From contig CAVPMN010000001.1 of assembly GCA_963706425.1 (NCBI GenBank), positions 186,001 to 250,000 on the forward strand: a stretch of 64,000 nucleotides of DNA. Reading direction: 5' to 3'. Below the pieces are notes generated by a model, which saw only the letters and a program-made list of their open reading frames with translations, ran no database searches and was not told the DNA's origin. The DNA comes from CAVPMN01 sp963706425. GTDB taxonomy: Bacteria; Actinomycetota; Acidimicrobiia; Acidimicrobiales; Acidimicrobilacustridaceae. Below are positions 21,733 to 30,460 of the stretch, one piece after another; the stretch's first letter is position 1, and every line of letters begins with the position of its first letter. A program made the translations under genes and the position numbers.

Positions 21733-22365
21733 TCAGGTGCCTTGGCTCGGCCGCAACCCCGACTCGCGCAGGAGGGCCTCGTCGCGGGCCCGCCGATGCA
21801 GGCGCTCGAGGACGTTGCGCACCCGGTTGGCCACCGTGGCCGTGGGGACCCCGAGCTGGGTGGCCACCTGCCCGAGGGTCTGGCCGGCGGCCAGGTGCTC
21901 GAGGCAGGTGCGCTCCGCCTCCTCGAGGGCCAGGTCCGGCCCCACCGCCGGATCATGGTGGTCGATCAGGGCGGTCGCCACCCTGGCCGTGAGCACCGGT
22001 CGCCCGGCCGCCAGGGCCCGGGCGATGGGCCCACCGTGGCCGGTGACCGCTTCGCGGGGGGCGAAGCCCACCACCCCGGCCTGGACCGCGGGAATGAGCT
22101 CGGGTTCGTCGTCGGGGCCGACGATCATCAGCATCGCCGTGCCGGGCAGCAGCTCCCGGATGGCCGCGGCCGCCGTCACGCCGCCGTCGGGCGGCAGCTG
22201 GGCGGTGAGGAACACCACGTCGGGCGCCAGCTCGGTGGCCCGGACGATCGCGGTGTGGCCCTCCGCCGCCTCGGCCATCACCTCGATGTCGTCGTGGTGC
22301 TCGAGGCCGACGATCAGCCGACGACGAAAGAGCGGCGACTCGTCGAGCACGAGCAGGCGCACCAC
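21733..22365 (-). CDS. NarL/LuxR-type response regulator with a degenerate receiver domain
   Basis: 210 residues. The N-terminal receiver fold opens VRLLVLDESPLFRRRLIVGL, so the acidic pocket (D8, E9) is present. The phospho-acceptor position, normally Asp54, is Thr in DVVFLTAQLPPDGG. The conserved Thr/Ser near 82 is absent (MIVGPDD) and the conserved Lys near 104 is Arg (FAPREAV). A LuxR-type helix-turn-helix follows (LEHLAAGQTLGQVATQLGVP, about 150-200). It probably binds DNA without classic aspartyl phosphorylation. No histidine kinase is nearby. Confidence 0.82.
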   Translation of the reverse strand: MVRLLVLDESPLFRRRLIVGLEHHDDIEVMAEAAEGHTAIVRATELAPDVVFLTAQLPPDGGVTAAAAIRELLPGTAMLMIVGPDDEPELIPAVQAGVVGFAPREAVTGHGGPIARALAAGRPVLTARVATALIDHHDPAVGPDLALEEAERTCLEHLAAGQTLGQVATQLGVPTATVANRVRNVLERLHRRARDEALLRESGLRPSQGT

Positions 22366-22436
22366 CCGGTCGTGCCATTTGGAGGAGACGGCGTCGAGGA
22401 TGGCCGAACCCTATCGGAGCGTCCGGGCCCGACCGG

Positions 22437-22727
22437 TCACCGGAGCCGGTCGCACACCAGCCGACCGACCATCCGCCCGGCCAGGTCGTCGTCGCTCGGG
22501 TGCTCGCCGGCGTCGAGGCGGCGGCGCACGTCGGTGAGCCGATCGAGACGGATCACGGGCTCGTCCCCGAGCAGGTCGAGCACCGCGGTGTGGATGTCGG
22601 CCTCGTCGTCGGCCAGGTCGGCGTCGGCCCGGCCAGCCGGTCGATCATCGACAGGAGCGGCAGGCGGGTCAGGCGGGTGCCGGAGCGCTTCGAGCGATCG
22701 TTCGACTTGCTTCTGGGTCGGCTGCAT
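22437..22727 (-). CDS. Small protein, possibly FlgM-like
   Basis: 96 residues, acidic and Asp/Pro-rich in the middle, with a C-terminal segment RLTDVRRRLDAGEHPSDDDL then AGRMVGRLVCDRL. That end resembles the conserved tail of FlgM anti-sigma-28 factors (a helix, GxY/H, then VAxxLL-type residues), which are often annotated next to comF in actinobacteria. The match is weak and no flagellar gene is in the window, so treat it as a conserved hypothetical. It lies 15 bases after comF. Confidence 0.5.
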   Translation of the reverse strand: MQPTQKQVERSLEALRHPPDPPAAPVDDRPAGRADADLADDEADIHTAVLDLLGDEPVIRLDRLTDVRRRLDAGEHPSDDDLAGRMVGRLVCDRLR

Positions 22728-22742
22728 CTGCCCTCGGATCGA

Positions 22743-23402
22743 TCAGGAGATCTGCTCTCCCGCAACTTCGGCGCTCGGCCCGCGGACCTTGAGCGGCGTC
22801 TGGGCCAGGACGACGGCGCTCACGGCGAGGGCGCCGCCGCTGCGCAGCGCTCGGGCCGCGGCCACGAGGGTCGACCCGGTGGTGCACACGTCGTCGACGA
22901 GGAGCACACGCGCCGGGGAGGTGCCCGCGCAGCGGAACGAGGGACCGTGGCGACGCTCGACCGAGCCTCGGCCGGTCTGGCCCGGACCCCGCTCGCGACG
23001 CAGCAGCCGGCGCGCCGGCGCGCCGCCTGCTCGCGTGCGGGACGCCCGCGCCAACTGCCGGGCCAGCAGCTCGGCCTGGTCGAAGCCCCGGCGGCGCCGG
23101 TGCTGGGCCACGGTGGGCGCCCACGTGATGACATCGAAGGCGCCGGGGTCGACGAGCGATGCCAGCGCCCTCCCCAGCCGACTGATCGCCGACCGGTTGT
23201 TGTCGTACTTGAGCGAGGTGACCAGCTCGCGACCCACGCCCTCATAGGACAGCAGCGCCCACAACGTGTCGACGCCGGGCGGAGCGGCCACCTCTCCAGC
23301 AGGCACGAGCTGGTCGGCGCAGGGCGGGCACGGCGACGGACCGGGCCGACCACAGCACCCGCACGTGCTGGGGAACGCAAGAGCGACGACAGAGGTCAAC
23401 AT
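22743..23402 (-). CDS. ComF family phosphoribosyltransferase-like protein
   Basis: 219 residues. An N-terminal zinc-finger-like segment has paired cysteines (CGCCGRPGPSPCPPC). The phosphoribosyltransferase domain includes the PRPP loop VLLVDDVCTTGSTL and the RRRRGFDQAELLARQLA motif. ComF is linked to DNA uptake and recombination in competent bacteria, but the family is widespread in non-competent species as well. It lies ten bases upstream of no other export gene; mtnA is its upstream neighbour. Confidence 0.87.
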   Translation of the reverse strand: MLTSVVALAFPSTCGCCGRPGPSPCPPCADQLVPAGEVAAPPGVDTLWALLSYEGVGRELVTSLKYDNNRSAISRLGRALASLVDPGAFDVITWAPTVAQHRRRRGFDQAELLARQLARASRTRAGGAPARRLLRRERGPGQTGRGSVERRHGPSFRCAGTSPARVLLVDDVCTTGSTLVAAARALRSGGALAVSAVVLAQTPLKVRGPSAEVAGEQIS

Positions 23403-23412
23403 CGCCGTCAGG

Positions 23413-24386
<974 letters not shown>

Positions 24387-24390
<4 letters not shown>

Positions 24391-25211
24391 AGGGCGTCCA
24401 TCGAGACGTTGGGTGGGTCGCCGCCGTTCACGATGGCCTCGAGTCGCCGCCGGACCATGACGCGACTGTCGTCGTGGGTGAGGATGTAGAAGCGACGGGT
24501 GCGCACGGCGTCGACCACCGCGGCGGCCACCTCGTCGGGATCCATCCCCTGGTCGACGAAACCCTTCACCGTGTCGCGCAGGATCGCCTCGACACCGCTG
24601 CCGTCGCCCGAGAGGGGCATGTTGTCGGCGATGGGCGTGCGCACCCAGCCGGGGCAGAGCACCGACACGCCGACACCGGTGCCGAGCGTTGCCTGCTCGA
24701 GGAACGCAGCTTCGGAGATGGCCACCACGCCGTACTTGGCGACCGAGTAGGGACCCATGAACGGCCCCGAGAAGAGCCCCGCCACCGATGCGGTGTTCAC
24801 GATGTGGCCCTCGCCCTGTTCGATCAGCAGCGGCAGGAACACGCGCATGCCGTGCAGCACGCTCCACAGATCGACATCGATGACATGCTTCCAGTTGTCG
24901 ACGTCGAAGTCCGCAACCGCTCCCCCGCCGCCGACACCCGCGTTGTTGCACACCAGGTGAACCGCACCGAAGGCGTCGATCACCTGTCGAGCGAGCGCCT
25001 CGATCTGGTGACCGTCGGAGACGTCGCAGGTGGCCACGACGACCTCGGCACCCGACCGGCCCAGCTCGTCGGCCGCAGCGCGCAGGCCCTGCTCGTCGAG
25101 ATCGGCGAGGAAGAGCCGCATGCCCTCGCCGGCGAACGCGGTGGCCAGCGAGCGTCCGATGCCCGAGGCCGCGCCGGTCACCACCGCCACCTTGCCCCGC
25201 AACTCGTGCAT
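24387..25211 (-). CDS. Short-chain dehydrogenase/reductase
   Basis: 274 residues, classical SDR: the NAD(P)-binding motif TGAASGIGRSLA at about 13, an acidic residue after the second strand (LADLDEQ), suggesting NAD preference, the NNAGVGG motif, catalytic Ser in VNTASVAG, and YSVAK as the active-site Tyr/Lys. The substrate is unknown. It follows ahcY by 11 bases and overlaps mtnA by four, so it may be co-transcribed with these sulfur-metabolism genes without itself being part of them. Confidence 0.87.
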
Positions 25212-25222
25212 GACCCGCTCGC

Positions 25223-26701
25223 TCAGTAGCGGTAGTGGTCGGGCTTGAACGGGCCCTCGGCGGGGATGCCGAGGTAGGCCGCCTGATCGTCGGTGAGCTT
25301 GGTGAGCTTCACGCCCAGAGCATCGAGGTGCAGCCGGGCCACCTTCTCGTCGAGGTGCTTGGGCAACGTGTAGACCTTGCGCTCGTAGAAGTCCTGGTGG
25401 GTGAACAGCTCGATCTGGGCGATGACCTGGTTCGAGAAGCTGTTGGACATGACGAAGCTCGGATGGCCGGTGGCGCAGCCGAGGTTGAGCAGCCGACCCT
25501 CGGCCAGGATGATCACCGCGTGCCCGTCGGGGAACACGTACTCGTCGACCTGCGGCTTGATGTTGACCCGCTGCACGTCGCTCATGCGGGCCAGCCCGGC
25601 CATGTCGATCTCGTTGTCGAAATGGCCGATGTTGCCCACGATGGCCTGGTGCTTCATGCGGGCCATGTGCTCGGCGGTGATGATGTCCTTGTTGCCGGTG
25701 GTGGTGACGAAGATGTCCGCGGTCTCCATGACGTCTTCGAGGGTGGTCACCTCGTAGCCCTCCATGGCGGCCTGCAGCGCGCAGATCGGATCGATCTCGG
25801 TGATGATGACGCGCGCACCCTGGCCGCGCAGCGACGCCGCACAGCCCTTGCCCACGTCGCCGTAGCCGCACACGACCGCCACCTTGCCGCCGATCATCAC
25901 GTCGGTGGCGCGGTTGATGCCGTCGATGAGCGAATGGCGACAGCCGTAGAGGTTGTCGAACTTCGACTTGGTGACCGAGTCGTTCACGTTGATGGCCGGG
26001 AACAGCAGGCTGCCCGCCTCCATCATCTGGTAGAGGCGGTGCACACCGGTGGTGGTCTCCTCGGTGACGCCGTGCACGCCCCTTCCGATCGATGTCCAGA
26101 GATCGGGCTCCGAGGCGACGGTGCGACGCAGCAGGTCGAGCACGACCTTCCACTCGTCGGAGTCGGCGTCGGTGGCGTCGGGCACCACGCCCGACCGCTC
26201 GTATTCGGTGCCCTTGTGCACGAGCAGCGTCGCGTCGCCACCGTCGTCGAGGATCATGTTGGGGCCGGACGATCCGTTGGGCGCGTCAGGATCGGGCCAG
26301 CGCAGCGCCTGCTCGGTGCACCACCAGTACTCCTCGAGCGTCTCGCCCTTCCAGGCGAAGACGGGCACGCCCTTCGGGTTGTCGGAGGTGCCGTCGGGAC
26401 CCACCGCCACCGCCGCCGCGGCGTGGTCCTGGGTCGAGAAGATGTTGCAGGAGCACCAACGCACCTCGGCCCCGAGAGCGGTGAGCGTCTCGATCAGCAC
26501 GGCGGTCTGGATGGTCATGTGCAGCGAGCCGGTGATCCGCGCGCCACGCAGCGGCTGCTGGTCGGCATACTCGGCCCGAAGGGCCATCAGGCCGGGCATC
26601 TCGTGCTCGGCCAGGTCGATCTCCTTGCGACCGAAACCGGCCAGGCTGAGATCGGCCACCTTGAAATCGGCGGCGTCGGTGAGTGCGGGCGTGATCGTCA
26701 T
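25223..26701 (-). CDS. ahcY: Adenosylhomocysteinase (SAH hydrolase)
   Basis: 492 residues, the actinobacterial length including the usual insertion. Visible: NIFSTQDHAAAAVA, catalytic region INVNDSVTKSKFDNLYGCRH, and the NAD-binding GYGDVGKGCAASLRGQGARV. The C-terminus KPDHYRY is characteristic. It cleaves S-adenosylhomocysteine to adenosine and homocysteine. A strong ribosome site (GAGGAGA) lies six bases before the ATG. The 106-base leader was inspected for an SAH riboswitch; none was confirmed. Confidence 0.96.
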   Translation of the reverse strand: MTITPALTDAADFKVADLSLAGFGRKEIDLAEHEMPGLMALRAEYADQQPLRGARITGSLHMTIQTAVLIETLTALGAEVRWCSCNIFSTQDHAAAAVAVGPDGTSDNPKGVPVFAWKGETLEEYWWCTEQALRWPDPDAPNGSSGPNMILDDGGDATLLVHKGTEYERSGVVPDATDADSDEWKVVLDLLRRTVASEPDLWTSIGRGVHGVTEETTTGVHRLYQMMEAGSLLFPAINVNDSVTKSKFDNLYGCRHSLIDGINRATDVMIGGKVAVVCGYGDVGKGCAASLRGQGARVIITEIDPICALQAAMEGYEVTTLEDVMETADIFVTTTGNKDIITAEHMARMKHQAIVGNIGHFDNEIDMAGLARMSDVQRVNIKPQVDEYVFPDGHAVIILAEGRLLNLGCATGHPSFVMSNSFSNQVIAQIELFTHQDFYERKVYTLPKHLDEKVARLHLDALGVKLTKLTDDQAAYLGIPAEGPFKPDHYRY

Positions 26702-26807
26702 CGGATCTCCTCGTGCGCGTCGGAGCAGACAGGAAAGGTGTCGGTTCCGGGCTGGGGTCGTCTGACGCCGTTCGGGACAGCCTGGAGACTTGCAGTGTAG
26801 CGGCCGG

Positions 26808-27852
26808 TCAGCCTTCGGCCAGCCGCTCCTTGATGAGGTCGAGCACCGGGACGGGCCCGGGATCGACGTCGGCCTCCGCCGCGAGGTAGAGGCTCACGAA
26901 ATCACCCATCATCACCAGGTCGAGCAGCTGCGCCAGCGCGCCATCGCCCTCGGCCACCACCACCTCGGTGGCCGCCACGACCTCGTCGACGAACTCGTCG
27001 ATGAGGGTGAAGCGCCTAGCTCACCTGGGGATGCTCGAAGTCGTGGCGCAGGTTGATGAGCCGGAACACCTGGCGGGTGACGTCACCGTGCTGGCCCCAG
27101 CCGCACAGCTCGTTGTGACACAGCTCCGGGATCTCGTTCCAGAACGAGGCCACCTTGGCGTTCTCGTTGAACTGGTTCTTCCAGCGCAGCGCCGCCAGGC
27201 CGCCGAGACCACCGCCGCCGTAGACGATGGGGAGCTGGCGCCCGATCCGCCGGGCCAACGCCTGGGCTTCGTTGCCGTCAGCGATGAGCTTGTCGCGCCG
27301 GATACGCAGCTGATCGACGGCGGCGTCGATCCACGACGAGGCACCTGGGAACAAGCCGAGACGCTCCAGCACGATGAGCGGTGGGATGGCCACGGCGCCG
27401 AGACCGGCACGAGGCATCGGGATGCCCGGTGCGATCGGGATGTGGGGCACGGCCCACGCCTCGGCGAGGCGGCCGAGCTCACCGCCTTCGCTGACCACCA
27501 CCAACCGTCCGCCGGCCGCCGCGGCCTCGGACGCAGCCTCGACCGTCTCCTCCGTCTCGCCCGAGAAGCTCAGCGCGAAGACGAGTGAGCTCTCGTCGAT
27601 GAAGTTGGGGATGCCGTAGCCCTTGTGCACCACCACGGGCACCGGCATGAACGGGCCGGCGATCTCGCGGACGACGTCGCCCCCGATGCCACTGCCACCC
27701 ATGCCGAGCACCACCACGTTCTCGATGTCGTCGTGCGTGGGCAACTCGCCGTCGACCTGCCGCGCCGCGGCGGCCGCGTTGACGACCTGCTCGGGAAGCG
27801 CAGCGGCCGCGTCGAACATGCCGAGGGTGTCGAGGATGTCGTGCATGCTCAC
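26808..27852 (-). CDS. TobH-like bifunctional phosphoglucose/phosphomannose isomerase, frame broken near its end
   Basis: The first frame (27852-27016, 278 residues, GTG start in a GTGA overlap with the Trm112-like gene) holds two SIS-type sugar isomerase domains: VVLGMGGSGIGGDVVREIAG, FALSFSGETEETVEAA, FWNEIPELCHNELCGWGQHG. It stops at TAG after EHPQVS. The family continues about 70 residues further, and exactly that continuation (RFTLIDEFVDEVV, then LLDLVMMGDFVSLYLAAEAD to a stop at 26808) is present one base out of register. One extra base near 27018-27024 explains it. The intact protein would have about 347 residues and interconvert fructose-6-P with mannose-6-P and/or glucose-6-P, feeding ManB. 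Confidence 0.82.
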
Positions 27853-28085
27853 GCCTCGAACGTGGGGGTGATGCCCTCTGCCTCGGCTTTGGCCACCAAC
27901 CGTGCGTGCTCGTCGTCGGTGACCGTCTCGGCCTCGTCGATCAGCATGATCGGGATGTCGTCGCGGATCGCGTACCGCCGCTTGAGGCGCGGGTTGTAGA
28001 GAGCGTCCTCGTCGGCGAAGTAGAGCAGCGGGCCCTTGTCGTCGGGGCAGGCGAGGATCTCGAGGAGCTGTTCGTCGAGTGCCAT
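27849..28085 (-). CDS. Trm112/UPF0434-like small protein
   Basis: 78 residues, opening MALDEQLLEILACPDDKGPL, then YNPRLKRRYAIRDDIPIML, the pattern of the Trm112p-like family (YcaR type). Eukaryotic Trm112 activates methyltransferases; bacterial members are of unclear role. Only one Cys of the usual zinc set remains. It sits between manB and the isomerase gene, an order kept in actinobacteria, overlapping the latter by GTGA. Confidence 0.85.
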   Translation of the reverse strand: MALDEQLLEILACPDDKGPLLYFADEDALYNPRLKRRYAIRDDIPIMLIDEAETVTDDEHARLVAKAEAEGITPTFEA

Positions 28086-28086
28086 G

Positions 28087-29460
28087 TCAGGATCCCTTCG
28101 CGATGAGCGTCCGCAGCTCGGCCACACATCGTTCGCACTCGGCGACCGTGGCGGCTTCGAGGTTGAGGCGCAGGAGCGGTTCGGTGTTGGACGGTCGCAG
28201 ATTGAACCACCAGTCGCCCAGATCGACGGTGAGGCCATCGAGCCGGTCCTGGTGGGCGTCGGCGAAATGGGCGGCAACCGAGTCGATCACTGCGGCCGGG
28301 TCGGTGACGTGGGTGTTGATCTCACCTGAGTCGGCATAGCGCTCGAACGGGATGCGGAACTTCGACAGGGGCTCGCCCGCACGCGACAGCATCTCGAGCA
28401 CGACGAGGGCGGCGATGATGCCCGAGTCGGCCCGGTAGTTGTCGCGGAAGTAGTAGTGACCCGAGTGCTCGCCACCGAAGGCGGCACCGGTCTCGGCCAT
28501 CACCTGCTTGATGAACGAGTGCCCGACGCGGGTGCGCACCGGCTCACCGCCGCGCTCGCGGATCACCTCGGGCACCGCCTTCGAGCAGATGAGGTTGTAG
28601 AGGATCGTGGCGCCCGGGTGCTTGTCGAGCATGGCGGCCGCGACCATCGCCGTGGTGAGCGAGCCCGACACGAGCTGGCCGAGGTCGTCGACGAGGAACA
28701 CACGGTCGGCGTCGCCGTCGAACGCAAGGCCGACATCGGCACCGGTCTCGACGACCCGCGCCTGCAGGTCGCGGAGGTTCTCTGCCTGGATCGGATCGGC
28801 CGGATGGTTGGGGAAGGTGCCGTCGAGCTCGCCGTAGAGCACCTCGAGCTCGAACGGCAGGCCCTCGAACACCGCGGGCGCGGTGAGCCCACCCATGCCG
28901 TTGGCGGTGTCGGCGACGATGCGCAAGGGGAGCAGCACCGAACGGTCGACGAACGACTGCACGTGCTCGGCGAACGCCGGCAGGGCATCGGTGGCGCTCT
29001 CGGATCCGACCGGGCCGGCGGGCGCGAGCCCGGCGAGCGTGTCTGCCTTGATCGGCACGAGCCCGGTCTCCTCCCCCACGGGGCGTGCGCCCGCGAGGCA
29101 CAACTTGATGCCGTTGTACTGGGCCGGGTTGTGGGAGGCCGTGAGCATGGCGCCAGGGGCGTCGAAGTGGCCCGCCGCCCAGAACAACAGGTCGGTGGAG
29201 GCCAGGCCGAGGTGCACCACGTCGAGGCCCTGCGACTTCACGCCGCGCGCGAAGAGCTGGGCGAACTCAGGCCCGGACGGGCGCATGTCGTGCGCCACCA
29301 GCACCCGCCCGACCGACCCGGCGGACTCGTCGACCGCGTACTTGGCGAAGGCCGCACCGATGCGCTCGACGATCGCTCCATCGAGCTGATCGGGCACGGT
29401 GCCCCTGATGTCGTAGGCCTTGAAGATGGCGTCGAGGGTCGCCGCGTCGATCGTTGCCAT
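28087..29460 (-). CDS. manB: Phosphomannomutase/phosphoglucomutase
   Basis: 457 residues with all four phosphohexomutase signatures: the phosphoserine loop TASHNPAQYNGIK (Ser near 109), the metal loop DGDADRVFLVDD, the sugar-specificity loop GEHSGHYYF and the phosphate-binding loop RPSNTEPLLRLN. It converts mannose-6-P to mannose-1-P and possibly also glucose phosphates. The start is one base past the Trm112-like gene region, giving an operon manB, Trm112-like, isomerase. Confidence 0.93.
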   Translation of the reverse strand: MATIDAATLDAIFKAYDIRGTVPDQLDGAIVERIGAAFAKYAVDESAGSVGRVLVAHDMRPSGPEFAQLFARGVKSQGLDVVHLGLASTDLLFWAAGHFDAPGAMLTASHNPAQYNGIKLCLAGARPVGEETGLVPIKADTLAGLAPAGPVGSESATDALPAFAEHVQSFVDRSVLLPLRIVADTANGMGGLTAPAVFEGLPFELEVLYGELDGTFPNHPADPIQAENLRDLQARVVETGADVGLAFDGDADRVFLVDDLGQLVSGSLTTAMVAAAMLDKHPGATILYNLICSKAVPEVIRERGGEPVRTRVGHSFIKQVMAETGAAFGGEHSGHYYFRDNYRADSGIIAALVVLEMLSRAGEPLSKFRIPFERYADSGEINTHVTDPAAVIDSVAAHFADAHQDRLDGLTVDLGDWWFNLRPSNTEPLLRLNLEAATVAECERCVAELRTLIAKGS

Positions 29461-29554
29461 GGCCAGTCAACCCTAGTAGGCCGGCACGCGGGCGACCCCA
29501 GCGGCGAAGCGACGGTCCTCATGGTCGGCCCGTCCCCGCCGGGCCTCGGTCGGC

Positions 29555-30460
29555 TCAGTCGACGGGCAGATCGCCGGGGTCGAGCTCGCCCGGCAGCGGG
29601 TCGTAGACGCCCTGGCGCGCCCACCGGCGGATGCGGAACAGGTCGCGCACCAGACGCAGCGCGTCGCGGACCACGTTGACGGTGGACGCCGACGAGTTCT
29701 CGATGCGGACGGGCACCTCGGCGAGCGACAGGTGATAGCGCTCGATGAGGTGGAAGACCTCGACGTCGAAGGCGAACCCGTCGACCCGACAGTGCGAGAA
29801 GATCACCCGCGCCACGTCGGACCGGAACGCCTTCAGGCCGCACTGCGTATCGCGATAGTGGCCGAGCAGCACCGCTCGCGTCACCAGGTTGATGCCGCGC
29901 CCACCGATCTCGCGCAGCCGCCGGGCACGCACGAGCGTGGTGGTCTCGAGATGCCGGCGGCTGCCGACGACCACGTCCCATCCCGACTCGACCTCGTCGA
30001 GCAACCCGAGGATCTGGTCGGGCGAGTACGCCAGGTCGGCGTCGGTGAAGGCGATGGTGCGGCCGTGGGCCATGAGCGCCCCCGTGCGCACCGCGGCGCC
30101 CTTGCCGCGGTTGCGTGGATGGCGGATCACCTGATCGGCGCCGGCCTTCTCGGCTTCCCGGGCGGTGCCGTCGAGCGAGCCGTCGTCGACCACGACGATC
30201 TCGACACCGCCGTCGTCGGCGATCTTGGCCAGATCGGTGCGCAACCGGTGGACGGTCTCACCGATGCGACCCTGCTCGCCGTAGGCGGGCACGACCACGG
30301 TGAGCCGCACGTCGCCCGGTGCCTGAGGGCGGTCGCGTCGGCGGTCGAGGTCGGACCGGATCCAGGTGGTGGCGAGCGGTCGGCGCGACACCATGCGCCA
30401 AGCGGCCACCGCGAGCAGCGCTCCGGCCGCGCCGATGGCGGCGTCGCGCGCCCGGCTCAC
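29555..30460 (-). CDS. GT2 glycosyltransferase, dolichyl-phosphate-sugar synthase type
   Basis: From the GTG at 30460 this gives 301 residues: one short hydrophobic segment (DAAIGAAGALLAVAAW), then a GT2 domain with LTVVVPAYGEQGRIGETVHR, VVVDDGSLDGT, the DADLAYSPDQ metal motif, TQCGLKAFRSD and DGFAFDVEV. These are features of DPM1/Alg5-like polyprenyl-phosphate glycosyltransferases. As given, the same frame continues upstream into the membrane protein, making a 1203-codon open frame. I favour two genes because the bases before 30460 look coding in another frame that ends in a GTGA overlap here. If the fusion is real, this is its C-terminal domain. Confidence 0.75.
   Translation of the reverse strand: MSRARDAAIGAAGALLAVAAWRMVSRRPLATTWIRSDLDRRRDRPQAPGDVRLTVVVPAYGEQGRIGETVHRLRTDLAKIADDGGVEIVVVDDGSLDGTAREAEKAGADQVIRHPRNRGKGAAVRTGALMAHGRTIAFTDADLAYSPDQILGLLDEVESGWDVVVGSRRHLETTTLVRARRLREIGGRGINLVTRAVLLGHYRDTQCGLKAFRSDVARVIFSHCRVDGFAFDVEVFHLIERYHLSLAEVPVRIENSSASTVNVVRDALRLVRDLFRIRRWARQGVYDPLPGELDPGDLPVD

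Noticed and set aside
26702..26807. Possible SAH riboswitch ahead of ahcY
   Set aside because: Fragments such as AGGAGCGGCTG, CCAGGCT and AACGGCG recall the motif, but I could not find the closing P1 helix or the pseudoknot pairing. A covariance-model search would be needed.
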